The notes beneath the pieces are model-generated. The model was not told where the DNA came from, did not search any database, and was given only the letters and a program-made list of their open reading frames with translations. Both the position numbers and the translations under genes were made by a program. A stretch of DNA of 64,000 nt from Hypomesus transpacificus (taxonomy: Eukaryota; Chordata; Actinopteri; Osmeriformes; Osmeridae), in NCBI RefSeq assembly GCF_021917145.1, contig NC_061062.1, positions 6,530,160-6,594,159 on the forward strand. Reading direction: 5' to 3'. Shown piece after piece: positions 27,368 to 54,261 of the stretch. Each line of letters begins with the position of its first letter. Position 1 is the first letter of the stretch.

Positions 27368-30300
27368 TCAGCTGATCGGGTTTAGCTCTCTGTTTTTATT
27401 CCTCCGATGCCTCTTTCGAATCTTGATGATCCACTGGATGCTGAGTTTTGCAAAGTTTGTTGCCTTAAACAGGGCCATGAACACTCCACACAGAATGGCA
27501 ATGGTGTTCCAAGGGTTAGCTGTCACTATCTGCAGGACAGAGAGGGGGAAGGCATTTAGTGTCACACTTTCTGGCAGTGAGTAAAAATTGTGAATTAAGC
27601 AAAATGCCTTTGAACACTTACATCTCGGACTTCCTGTATGAATGGATCCCGCCATTCAAACACAACAAAGAACAGCTGATTGTTTTTTTCTGACTCGGGT
27701 CTTTTGTCATTGAACTTCACCACACTGGACTGGTGAAACACAGAGGACACATTACTACTACATCATAACACTGTTGTTACCCAATCACATAGCTTTGACT
27801 GATGGAATGGTTATAGCTCAGTGGTACAACTCAGGGGTCACAGAACACAGAGGCTGTGACCTATCAGAGATCTCACCTCTTGGCGAAATTCCATCGTCTC
27901 ATTTCTTTTCCCAGAGGTTTTCACCAGAGACATCTTGACCCACGTCCTGAAGCCCCCAGAGAAGGTCCACATGGAGTAGGTCCGCTCACAGTCCTCCATG
28001 AACTCTGACTTATCTACACTAGAGACCAGAGGAGTCTGGGGAACTGGGACCATCTGCAGTACTCATTTGAAACTATAAATATTCCATGTATTGTATGTTT
28101 GTAATACATGTGTGTGTGCGTGTTTATATAAGTCATGTACAAATTATAAAACAACAAACTAAAACTATGATTATATTATGGCTTACCTTCTGGACAGGTC
28201 AACATATGTAGCAAACAGCATGTAGCTGATGGCACTAAAATCCTCTTCGGTTTCATTCAGACTGAACTGCAGGAAGATCAGTTCTCTGTTGCGTACATCC
28301 GAGGGGCCGCGGACCACCAAAGCTTGCTTCAACAAACCAGGTCAGGAGGTCATCAGTGACCATGTGAGGCATTTTTTTATCATCACATGTTTGTTGCTTT
28401 GCCGAAAAAGCATCTGCTAAACTCACACACATCTGTTCTGTTCAATGTACATGAAAATATGGGGATGGGTTTAGAGCTTAGTGATGGAGTGCTTCACTGC
28501 AGATCGAGAGGTCGCATGTTCGAATCACCCCCTGTACGTTGCTTAGGATAAAAGTGTCTGCGAAATGAACACATTAGAAATGGAAGGTGTTTGTGCATGC
28601 AGCGTGGTCTCACCTTGGTGTGGTTGGTGTAAGGGCCAGTGTATGTGACATCCTGCATGACACAGTCTCCTTCCTGGGGCTTCCCTGGTGCCACCAAGGG
28701 GGGGATGTGATCATGGTGGTGGTGTTTACAGCTCAGGAGCTGGGCTCTGCCTGGGTACAGAGCTATCCCTGCTCCAAACCACCAAGTACAAGTACACTTA
28801 GGAATGCTTGATTGGACCTGATGTTATTTTCCTCCAGGATCACAATGACTCTTATTGAGAGACTTGTTGCTCTTGTAGGTTAGCTATAACGAAGTTAACT
28901 CTTGTACTCTTGTCCTCGCTGTGAAATATTTTACTGTTGATTGTTCTTCTACAGGTACAGTCTTGCACTTTTTGGGGTTCTTGTTGTTTTAATTTGTAAC
29001 TTGTATAACTGCATGCTCTTATGGGTCTTCCCTTTGGCACTTGTTTAGTTTTTTACAATGTTTGCTTCATGTTTTGGCTGCTTGCAATGTTTGCGACTAC
29101 CTCGTTGTTATGATCAGTGACCCATGCTCTTTAGTAAAGCTCTCTCTTTTGGTAGTTGCTTTGGATAAAAGCGTCTGCTAAATGCATAAATGTCAATGTA
29201 AGTAAACATTAACTTTTTTATTCATTTCGCTTTTATCCAGAGCAACATGCAAATAATGCACATAGAAAGTAGCCTACAGCAGAGAATCAAAGTCAATAAT
29301 GCATTTCAGTGGTTAGAGCCAATGAATGTCTACTTTACCAGGCATCAGTGGTATTAACCAGGCACAATTAAGAACCAGAGAGAAAATAATCTCTTTAGGC
29401 TGTACACAGTTTTCTTTTTGTTCTCACGGAGCCTTTACAAACCTGGAGGGGCAAACGAGTCGACCTCTTTGTAAGTGACGGACATGACAGGCTGGCTGAG
29501 CTTCTTCATGAAGTCAGTGATGGTCTGGTAGGCCAGGAACACGGCCACTGTGGTCAGCATCAGGTAGATGAGGATCAGGATGACCGACAATACGTTTTTT
29601 AGGCAGGCTTTACTGAACGCCATTGACGAGCTGCCATCTGTTGTGTCGTCATCTGTGATCAAAATGATAACTACGTTGACGTTAACGGGCAGAATACAGG
29701 TTAATGCACGTTAGTATTTCTGAGGAGAGTTTTGTAAACGCATATTTGGACCTGGCAGCGCGCCTCCGTTGGAGTCCTCCACCGTATCCTGATCCCCACT
29801 GTCTTTATGGTCATAGTCTAGGCTTGGAGAATCGTCTACATCATCATTAAACTGTATTGAACAAGTGTATGTGAAATAATACTGTTAAAATTGTCCTGGT
29901 CCAGTCCAATCAGATACATTTGTTTGATGTTAGTGTAAAACTAACATCAAACATCATTTTCTTTTTAAGGAGAAATTCCAGACGTCTCAAGCATGGTCAT
30001 AGATTAATGGTTAGTAAATGTGTTAATTGCATTTGCACTACAACCATTGTTCTTTTGTAGGCCTATATTCTAAAATAATAACGAGATAATCCTCGTCTGT
30101 TCCATTTCATACTAAACATAAATAACTTTTCATGGTTCCATGTTCCTGTCAGCAGTAAAGTCACATGATGACACGAGTGCTTGAGAATGGGCGACCCTTA
30201 TCTGCGGGGCCTCTGTTCCCGACTTAAAACTCTATACATGAAATCGATCATCTGTGAAATCAATGCCCAACTATGAAAGTTAAATTTGCAATAGCACTGA

Positions 30301-30394
30301 AAAGAAAACAGAAAGACAATCAGATCATTGTAGCCATTGTAGGTCCACACCAGCCTACCTCTTGATAAGACCGGGACGTCTCCTTTCTTAGCAT
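27368..30394 (-). CDS. pacc1: Proton-activated chloride channel (PACC1/TMEM206)
   Basis: Acid-activated chloride channel of the plasma and endosomal membrane, a trimer of two-helix subunits. Exons, 5' to 3' on the minus strand: 30394-30359, 29851-29752, 29652-29443, 28768-28614, 28326-28187, 28018-27877, 27729-27622, 27529-27368. Phases agree and give 350 residues, the human length. The start MLRKETSRSYQE matches the conserved N-terminus. TM1 is about residues 55-80 (SKACLKN then a hydrophobic stretch ending in QTITDF), followed by PVMSVTYKEVDSF. The extracellular domain contains YMLFATYVDL, FSGGFRTWVKMSLVKT and FFVVFEWRDPFIQEV. TM2 is NPWNTIAILCGVFMALFKA, followed by NFAKLSIQW with the conserved pore-associated lysine after ALF. 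A basic tail follows. The partner nenf on the opposite strand is also its neighbour in human. Confidence 0.96.
28465..28572 (+). mobile_element. tRNA-derived SINE in a pacc1 intron
   Basis: A tRNA-like head (TAGAGCTTAGTGATGGAGTG, B-box-like GTTCGAATCAC) leads to the teleost SINE body motif TTGCTTAGGATAAAAGTGTC. Related tail-only fragments with GGATAAAAGCGTCTGC occur at about 3696-3716, 18780-18816, 29153-29190 and 62052-62092 (+), and at 16340-16385, 29222-29270 and 39056-39115 (-). Confidence 0.7.
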
Positions 30395-30942
30395 TCCGAC
30401 AAGTTGAAATTATTATTTTAAACAGCTGGCCACTTTCCTTTACTAAGTTATTAGGCTACAGTTTATTAATTTAAGTCATTTTCAATTCTAGGTTTCTGTC
30501 ATTTCCCAGATGTACCACCCTCGTCTCGCAGGTACGTTGTTATGTTCGTTGGCACAGTAGGCTATGCACAGCAGCGCACCTATAGTCTAAAACTTGCTGC
30601 GCAAGTTTTTCAATGGGGAAACCCACTGAATAACAGTTGCGCAGCATAGACCGGCTTTGGTGCGCACCATATGATTCTTTGGAACACTCCTCCCACATGA
30701 CCGTCAAAATGAAACAACTGAATGGTTCCCAAAACTGTCTTGGAACTTGAGAAAAGTATTAACCTATATTTTCTAGTGATATGGGTGATTGGCAAGCTTG
30801 TTTATAGGCTATAGGTCAAATAATTTCTGCTCAATACAGACTTTGTTAGAACGCTAAACTCGGGCGCAAGGCGGCGTTGCTAGAAGGAACGGTTGGGGGA
30901 AGATTCCTTATCTCAGGTGTTGTGACTTCAGACAGGTTCACC
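30395..30942. promoter_or_regulatory. Shared pacc1/nenf bidirectional promoter region
   Basis: The start codons of pacc1 (-) and nenf (+) are 548 bp apart, head to head. Any transcription start for either gene must lie here unless an untranslated first exon overlaps the other gene. No clear TATA box was found. Confidence 0.55.
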
Positions 30943-35302
<4,360 letters not shown>

Positions 35303-36048
35303 TCCAATGTTTTTTTTCCATGTTAAAGTAGCCTAGGGAAGGTTTTAAAAACTGGTGATAGTAAATGAAAACGGCAGTGGTGTTTGAATGTAGAAAAATG
35401 TATTGCACTCCAGTAGGCCTACGACTTTTTCTTTTCCATTGTATCATCACTTAGAGCCAGAGCGGTACAGGCAGTGGCACCTCACAGACCTGTTTGTGGG
35501 TACTGTATTACATTAAAATAATACAATGAAACATTAAATGCAATATTCTCACATCAGTTGGTTGTCCAGGCTGTGTTATTAACTGCAGTACCACTGCACC
35601 TTCACTGCATTATTAGTATGCTACATATTTAAAAACAAACATTAATTAATCATAAAGAAGTGAGTGAACTTAAGTATTCACAAAACAAAAATGACAAATT
35701 AATCAACGCAACTCTAACCGATCAAAGGTCATTAAACCCAGGGTGCTGATGTAAGGTGATGAGATTGTTAGGGTGGGGCCTTAAATAGTTCTCACCCAGA
35801 TAGGAAGTCGTCATGGTGGAGGTGAGGCGTTAGGAGTGCCCGAGAAGTGAGTCAGTAACGCACTACGTCAGTAAGAAAGTAAGTAATCTACAACGGAGTT
35901 CAAAGGACACGCGCCCTTCCCTGGAGTCCCTGGGCAGGACTCGCGTTCTTTATCAGGGAGCGGTTTCACAGGGTGAAGACCACTACGATTCCCGATCCCG
36001 AGGAGAACGCGCTATTCACCGGGAGCCGCTGCAACATCAACAGTCAAG
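35303..36048. other. nenf 3' UTR and ezrin-like gene 5' region
   Basis: Holds the nenf 3' UTR (ATTAAA-type signals near 35512-35540) and the presumed promoter and 5' UTR of the ERM gene (GC-richer from about 35800). No other exon is seen. Confidence 0.5.
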
Positions 36049-46260
<10,212 letters not shown>

Positions 46261-47397
46261 CCTGGGGACGTGGCCCCGTACTGATGTCCAGTCTGGAACG
46301 TCACGTAGACCGAAACAGACATGCGGTGTCCTGGCAGAAAGAGTTACCACTCAGAATGACCTACCTAAAAGAGGTGTGCTTGTCGATTAGGGACCAGGGA
46401 CCATCAGAACACCTGTGTGAGTGTAGCCAATGTGGATTAGCTCAACTCACTCCTCAACTATGTACACAAACCTCTCATGCCAGTCAATCGTTTTGTTGGT
46501 GTAGCTTGTAGTGGTGGCGCTTGTAGAGTTGGAGGTGCTGAGTTTGAGCCCAGGTGCGGGCAAGATTGACCGTGTGTGATTGCCGATGACTGACACGACC
46601 ACGTCTGTTGTGGGACACTAGACTGATGCAGACACAAAGTGCCTTGATTATTTGTGTTTCTTGATACAATGTGCTACATAACAAAATGATCACTCCAAAC
46701 ACACTTAAGTAAAAGCAGGGAGATTTTTGCGTAGGCTACTTTGTAACTTTCCATGTGTGCCTGGGGTAGTGTTGACTGCTATAGGCTACAACTAATCAAA
46801 GCATGGTGTTTCTACTCACAATATTAAAGATTATGAGTGAATTGAGTTGTTCAGTATTGATGTCTCTCCATCCGTGTCATGAAATGTACTATATTCTGAA
46901 TATGTCCTGTGTATGATAAATGTAGCAAGGATCTGAGAATAATAACAACAACAACCTATATTTAAATAAATCAATACCAAATATATTTCAGTGCCTCATG
47001 GGTGTCATTTCCTTCTCATTATCAAATGTCATTGAGTTTGGGTGTCATTGCAATGTCCAGCCAAGCCGCTCTCGCTGGCTCGGTTCCCATGTGTTTTGCC
47101 TGCATGTATTAGGCGTGCGCAGGAAAACGACAGAAGGAAAGTCCGTTTGACAAGTCCCTGTATTGTTGACTCCCCGTGGAGTTAGCATCTGCTGTTTTTA
47201 CTCTGCCCATAGACCTCCGTATTTGTCAATGACAAAAATAGTTTCACATGGAAGGTCAGCTCTGCCATTACGTCACTTGAAAGCCCGCCACTGACGTAGC
47301 CTACGTGCTAAGGGTAAATCCTTTTGTTGAAACAACCGATACATTATTTAATAGAAATCTAGAGCGAAACGTAGCAACGTAACAAACGTAACAATTA
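46261..47397. other. kcnk3 3' UTR and flank before the mtarc array
   Basis: Contains a candidate AATAAA at 46965-46970. A weak tRNA-like piece at about 46498-46570 (GAGTTTGAGCCC as B box) may be a SINE remnant. Nothing coding is seen. Confidence 0.5.
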
Positions 47398-47889
47398 TTT
47401 TTATTATATATTTGTATTTTCAGTACACTATTGGTTTTGTTCGGAAGTCTTCGGATCTGTGGACTACTTGAGATTTACAGAATGAGAATATGGCATTCCA
47501 GGAAAAATATTTTGCATTGACATGAAATCGCACATCGTCGCATGGCATGGCTCGAAATAGCCCTAAAAAAGCAAGCTTGCATACTGAAAAATACAACCAG
47601 ATGCAGAAGGACAGCCTGGTATTTTTTGGCATATGCCTACTGCATTTGACATACTATGGGACATACTCAATATTTTTTTCCGTACTAAATATGGATATTG
47701 AGAAGCACCAGCCACTTCTTGGTGTCCCATGTCACCAATAATCTGTTAACTCTCCACTCCAATCACTAACTCGCTGGAACAAGCCCCTTCTCAAACCCAA
47801 CCCCTTCAGGTTTGTTATTTTTTAGGTTCAAAGTTCACAAGCATTTACAGCTTGCAAATTAACAAACTGGTCGAAAGAATACTAATAAA

Positions 47890-49880
47890 ATGGACTTCAG
47901 AGAATTTAAGAATTTCCTTACAGATAAAAAAATCCTTATGCTGGCTGGAGTAGCAAGTTTAACTGCAGTTGGTTTGGGACTTGGGTATAAGTACTTACTA
48001 AAGCCAGAGAAAGTTAACCGTGTCGGAATTGTGTCACAGCTTCTCATTCACCCACTTAAATCGGGAAAAGCTGTATCCGTGGCCTTAGCAGAATGTCAAG
48101 AGATGGGCCTGAAGTTTGGAGCACTTCAAGATCGGTAAACAACACTTAATGTATTGCAAGTAATTTTTTCATAAATGACATTTCTCAAAACAGATGGGCA
48201 AGAAGATTGAGTGAAGCTAAGGTAAGAAGTTTTAAACCATACTCGTGTAAACTGGGTCGTAAAGTGTATTCGTACTTGGCTTGCATTTAAACAACTGGCT
48301 GATATACAGGCACTGGCTGGTGGTGACGGAGGATGGTCAGATGGTGACGGGCAGACAGCAGCCGCGCTTGGTCCTGGTGGCTTTGACTGTGGAAGGACAA
48401 CAGGTGTGTCTGAACGCCCCGGACATGGAGACGCTGACGTTCCCTGTCACACAGCCAGACAACGCCATCAAGGACTGCAGGTCCAAGAAAACAAAAACAT
48501 TCATACTCTTGTCCAGACATTCAGAACAATATTTGACACATTATTTCTCTCACGTTTCCAAGTCATAAACTTGAGGTCTGTGTGCGCGTGTGTGTCCCAG
48601 AGTGCTCAGTTTGGACATTCAAGGCAGAGACTGTGGTGATGAGGTCTCTAGCTGGCTCACTCGGTACCTGGCTGCAGAGAAGGTTGTTCGCATGGTGCAC
48701 TTTGAACCCCAAATGAAACCCAGGAAAACAGGAGAGAAAGAGCCTCTCTTCCCTCGACAAACAAAGGTACAACCAGGAACCTTCTCACAGCTTCAACTCT
48801 CACCCAACATTCACAAATTAGTCATTACATTTGAGATTTGTCGATGTTGCTGCCCGTTTATTGTTGCTGTTCGACAATCAACCGCTAGGCAGCGTACTCC
48901 GACGTGGGGCCGATCATGCTGTTGTCTGAGTCGTCAGTGAACGACCTCAGCAGCAGACTGGACAGCAAAGTAACGGTGGCCAGGTTCCGACCCAATATAG
49001 TCATCAGCGGATGTGAAGCATTCGATGAGGTAGGATCTCCTTCACAGATTCTTCCACACAAACACGATGTATGCGAATAATGTCACTTTTTGAAATATGT
49101 ATTTAATTGACAAATCTAGATTAAAAAAATAATAATTATTATAACCTCCAAACCTGAAAGGTTGTGTTTTCTTCTGCTTTGAATTTTGGAATCTAACTTT
49201 TCTTTTTACATTAACCACTTTTAATCTTGGCAAGGATTCCTGGGACAACATCCAGATTGGCAAAGTCCGACTGCATCGTGTTATGGCCTGTGAAAGGTAC
49301 TGTAGTATTTGTTACCCAGAATGCTCTATGACCATATGTCCTGGTTGTCTTGACCTCTCAAACTCCTTGCAGGATTTGGCCAGGGCCAAGATCAAGTGCT
49401 TCTAGCCAATAGCGTGTCTTGTTCCTATCAGGTGCATTTTCACTACTGTGGACCCAGAGACCGGAGTGATGAGCAGGAAAGAACCACTGGATACTCTTAA
49501 AAGGTATCAATGCTGTTGGGGAGCGCTGGTTTAGAGAGGCTTGTTAAGGGATCGATCTTCTGGGACTGAAAAAATGTAATTAATTTGGCAGACACTTTTT
49601 TCGAAAGATTTAAACCTGCCACCTCATGATCCGCAGTCAAATGGTTTTTCACGTATCTATTTACAAAGAAGAATATGTTGTTGGTGTCATTTTAAAGATG
49701 AATAATGTGGTAGTGGTTTGGGGACTAACTCGTCCATCAAACTTGATTTGCAGCTACCGCCAGTGCAAGCCGGACGAGAGAAGCATTTACAAAATGTCTC
49801 CTCTCTTTGGACAGATGTACACGGTCAGGAAGACTGGCGTCATGCAAGTGGGAGATGTTGTGTATAAGATCAGTCGCTGA
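47890..49880 (+). CDS. mtarc1: Mitochondrial amidoxime-reducing component, copy 1
   Basis: Molybdenum-cofactor enzyme of the outer mitochondrial membrane that reduces N-hydroxylated compounds with cytochrome b5 and its reductase. Exons 47890-48134, 48310-48480, 48601-48766, 48889-49029, 49235-49296, 49432-49503, 49754-49880; phases agree, 327 residues. A single N-terminal anchor is residues about 14-37 ([20 protein letters not shown]). The MOSC N-terminal barrel shows [20 protein letters not shown] with the cofactor-contacting Lys-Ser, [20 protein letters not shown] and GRDCG. The MOSC core shows [13 protein letters not shown] and [20 protein letters not shown] with the molybdenum-ligating cysteine, then SPLFGQMY. 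Vertebrates have MTARC1 and MTARC2; the symbol is a family-level guess. Its 5' part differs from copies 2 and 3; from 49374 onward it is identical to copy 2. Confidence 0.93.
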
Positions 49881-51802
49881 GATGGTCACCTCACTTTGGA
49901 GGTTTGATGGATGAGAACAAGGATTTGTCAGTCAACACAAGTAGTTCTTTAAGCACTTTAATTGAGTAGTAACTGAAAGGATCAACTAACATTGGAGCTT
50001 TTGGGAATGTTTTAGGGAGACGTTAGGATGAGCTAAGATTAGGAAAGTAAATAAATAATAATGAAATTGTGAAGAAATGGTGTTGTACTCATTTGTTTGG
50101 TGCTTCATTGACTGCTTGTTTGTGGCGAAAGTGTATTTTGTTGTTTTCACCCAGCTAAAAGGAGATGGGATGTTGGCCATGGTACACCATAGACTCGACA
50201 AGTAAAGAGAGGATATCGATTTTAATTCAGTGCTAGTAAACCAGACAAATAACTTTCAGTTCACTTTTCCTGGGGGGGGGGGGATTCTTCACTGTTGGAG
50301 TCTCATCTCATTGTCATGATATTATATGTAGTCTTCATGGTGTCAGACTCACTGACTCCTCTGTCTGACTAGAGGAGTCTGTCACTATGCACCTGCAGTT
50401 CCATTTCCTGTCCACCAGGGGGAAGCATAGCATTACTTGAGATTTCTCCTGTCCAATGGTTTCAGTCAGGCCATTTGAAAATGGGAAAATGTCAGCTCCT
50501 CTCTCAATAAATGTGATCTGATCTTCTTTCTGTAGCAGAATAGTGGCAGTTTTGTTCACCTTTCATCTCCCTCCCACTCAATATCCCAGTTTTGAAAATG
50601 TCTGATAAATATCATCACACCTGCTCAACACACACTGGTTTCATCACAGGTTTGTGTTTGGAAAGTTCTTAAGGGGGAGTTCACCAAGAAAAGTACTTCT
50701 AGTGTATAATTCAAACATGAAGGAAAGTGAAAATAATAGTGTGCAAGTAAACTGTTGTATAATGTCTAAGATTGTATAAATCAGATCAGCAAAGATTCTA
50801 CTGATTACAAGTTCACTTTAGTTTCTGCCAGAAGTGCTTCAGTTGCAGCAATAAAGCATATTAAAGTTGTCTCATAATAGCAATGAATCCTGCCTGGTTT
50901 TACTGTAGTATAACTGTTAATCATATTTAGACTCAGTGTAGGTGGCGGAATGGTGTTAAATTTCTCACAAAGTTGTGATAGGTCTTCGTGGTCGTCATGG
51001 GTGTCAAGCCCATGGCAACAGAACTATGTCTCTGTGTTTCATCTCCATCTGTAGCCCTGGATGCTACTGCAGGCCTGGACCTCTGAGGGGGGTTATGCTC
51101 ACATGACCACGAGCTATAGTTGGGACAACAATTACTAATACTTCCTGTTCAGAATATATTAATTCTTCTGACTACAGAACTTCCTGCAGAGTGATGAAAA
51201 CATGACTGATCTGGATATACATCATAGGAGGTTTTGAAATCATATTTGAATCTCGTTTATTTGACCATATCCAAAAAGACGTCTACATCGACATGCGCAC
51301 AAAATGTGTAGGGAACATTGTTTGTTTAATATTTTGGAGGAAACTACAAATCTGACTTCAAAAGGTGTGCAAGCCTGTCACAAAACAGACGTGTCACAGC
51401 ACGAGCCTCTGATGTCAACAGAACACTTAGGGTCGTGACTGCCCCACCACTGAGACTCTACAAACGTCTCAGAGCACAGACAGGAGTAATGACTAACCGG
51501 AGGGACGTCTGATGAGTGCCTGCAGCGGAGCAGACAGGAAGATTTCCCTACAAAGCGGGAGGATGAGTTTCAACATTTAGGGGTGGCACATTTACAGTGA
51601 GCCGCGGTTTTTGAACCTGACTTGAATCTGGTTTTAATGTATATTTTGTGTACGTTCATGTATTAACCCGTTTTCCAACGAAGGATCCAAAAAAACACAA
51701 CACTGTTGGAATGCATTTTTGAAGGACCACGTGATGCAGAGATATGCCCAGGTGTGAGAGTATGTTTCTGCCAATTTTAGTCTATAGTTCTAGTGAGTTT
51801 CT
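49881..51802. other. Downstream flank of mtarc copy 1
   Basis: 3' UTR and intergenic sequence with no supported exon. It matches 54262-56183 with no difference in the portions compared. A run of about ten G lies at 50273-50283. Confidence 0.7.
50850..50855 (+). terminator. Candidate polyA signal, mtarc copy 1
   Basis: AATAAA within GCAGCAATAAAGCATATT, about 970 nt after the stop, conserved in all three units. Earlier AATAAA sites near 50049 and 50505 are alternatives. Confidence 0.4.
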
Positions 51803-52285
51803 TTTTATTATATATTTGTTTTTTCAGTACACTGTTGGTTTGGTTCGGAAGTCTTCGAATCTGTGGACTACTTGAGATTTACAGAATGAGAACATGGCAT
51901 TCCAGGAAAAATATTTTACATTGACATGAAATCGCACATTGTCGGTATAGCATGGCATGGCTCGAAATAGCCCTAAAAAAACAAGCTTGCAAACTGAAAA
52001 ATACAACCGGATGCAGAAGGACAGCCTGGTATTTTTTGGCATATGCCTACTGCATTTGACACACTATGGGACATACTCAATATTTTTCTTCAGTACTAAA
52101 TATGGATATTGAGAAGCACCAGCCACTTGTCACCAATAATCTGTTAACTCCACTCAAATCACTAACTCGCCGGAACAAGCCCCTTCTTAAGCCCAACCCC
52201 TTCAGGGTTGTTATTTTTTAGGTTCAAAGTTCACAAGCATTTACAGCTTGCAAATTAACAATCTGGTCGAAAGAATACAAATAAA

Positions 52286-54261
52286 ATGGACTTCAGAGAA
52301 CTTAAGTATTTCCTTACAGATAAAAAAATCCTTATGCTGGCTGGAGGAGCAAGTTTAACTGCAGTTGTTTTGGGACTTGGGTATAAGTACTTACTAAAGC
52401 CAGAGAAAGTTACCCGTGTCGGAATTGTGTCACAGCTTCTCATTCACCCACTTAAATCGGGAAAAGCTGTATCCGTGGCCTTAGCAGAATGTCAAGAGAT
52501 TGGCCTGAAGTATGGAGCACTTCAAGATCGGTAAACACCACTTAGTGTATTGCAAGTATTTTTTTCATAAATGACTTTTCTCAAAACAGACGGGCAAAAA
52601 ACTGAGTGAAACTAGAAGTTTTAAACCATACTCGTGTAAATTCGGTCGTAAAGTGTATTCGTACTTGGCTTGCATTTAAACAACTGGCTGATATACAGGC
52701 ACTGGCTGGTGGTGACGGAGGATGGTCAGATGGTGACGGGCAGACAGCAGCCGCGCTTGGTCCTGGTGGCTTTGACCGTGGAAGGACAACAGGTGTGTCT
52801 GAACGCCCCGGACATGGAGACGCTGACGTTCCCTGTCACACAGCCAGACAACGCCATCAAGGACTGCAGGTCCAAGAAAACAAAAACATTCATACTCTTG
52901 TCCAGACATTCAGAACAATATTTGACACATTATTTCTCTCACGTTTCCAAGTCATAAACTTGAGGTCTGTGTGCGCGTGTGTGTCCCAGAGTGTTCAGTG
53001 TGGACATTCAAGGCAGAGACTGTGGTGAGGAGGTCTCTAGCTGGCTCACTCGGTACCTGGCTGCAGAGAAGGCTGTTCGCATGGTGCACTTTGAACCCCA
53101 AATGAACCCCAGGAAACCCGGAGAGAAAGAGCCTCTCTTCCCTCAACAAACAAAGGTACAACCAGGAACCTTCTCACAGCTTAAACTCTCACCCAACATT
53201 AACAAATTGGTCATTACATTTGAGATTTGTCGATGTTGCTGCCCGTTTATTGTTGCTGTTCGACAATCAACCTAGATTGCGTACCCCGACCTGGGGCCGA
53301 TCATGCTGTTGTCTGAGTCGTCAGTGAACGACCTCAGCAGCAGACTGGACAGCAAAGTAACGGTGGCCAGGTTCCGACCCAGTTTAGTCATCAGCGGATG
53401 TGAAGCATTCGATGAGGTAGGATCTCCTTCACAGATTCTTCCACACAAACACGATGTATGCGAATAATGTCACTTTTTGAAATATGTATTTAATTGACAA
53501 ATCTTGAATTTCGTTTTTTTTTTAAATGACCTCCAGACCTGAAAGGTTGTGTTATGTTCTGCTTTGAGATGTGGAATCTAACTTTCTTTTTACATCAACC
53601 ACTTTTTATCTTGGCAAGGATTCCTGGGACGACATCCAGATTGGCAAAGTCCGACTGCATCGTGTTATGGCCTGTGGAAGGTACTGTATTTGTTACCCAG
53701 AATGCTCTATGACCATATGTCCTGGTTATCTTGACCTCTCAAACCCCTTCCAGAATTTGGCCAGGGCCAAGATCAAGTGCTTCTAGCCAATAGCGTGTCT
53801 TGTTCCTATCAGGTGCATTTTCACTACTGTGGACCCAGAGACCGGAGTGATGAGCAGGAAAGAACCACTGGATACTCTTAAAAGGTATCAATGCTGTTGG
53901 GGAGCGCTGGTTTAGAGAGGCTTGTTAAGGGATCGATCTTCTGGGACTGAAAAAATGTAATTAATTTGGCAGACACTTTTTTCGAAAGATTTAAACCTGC
54001 CACCTCATGATCCGCAGTCAAATGGTTTTTCACGTATCTATTTACAAAGAAGAATATGTTGTTGGTGTCATTTTAAAGATGAATAATGTGGTAGTGGTTT
54101 GGGGACTAACTCGTCCATCAAACTTGATTTGCAGCTACCGCCAGTGCAAGCCGGACGAGAGAAGCATTTACAAAATGTCTCCTCTCTTTGGACAGATGTA
54201 CACGGTCAGGAAGACTGGCGTCATGCAAGTGGGAGATGTTGTGTATAAGATCAGTCGCTGA
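52286..54261 (+). CDS. mtarc1: Mitochondrial amidoxime-reducing component, copy 2 (hybrid)
   Basis: Exons 52286-52530, 52699-52869, 52990-53155, 53276-53416, 53619-53680, 53813-53884, 54135-54261; 327 residues, intact. Same fold and cofactor residues as copy 1 ([28 protein letters not shown]). Up to 53754 it agrees with copy 3 and not copy 1: MDFRELKYF for [15 protein letters not shown] for [14 protein letters not shown] for [13 protein letters not shown] for ACERC. From 53849 onward it agrees with copy 1 and not copy 3 (VMSRKEP, SIYKMSP). The interval 53755-53848 is shared by all three, so the crossover that made this gene lies around the intron 5/exon 6 border. Confidence 0.94.

Noticed and set aside
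28465-28572. Possible tRNA gene
   Set aside because: Only the head resembles a tRNA; no cloverleaf, and the body is that of a SINE. The same holds for 24581-24662, 41430-41513 and 42611-42751.
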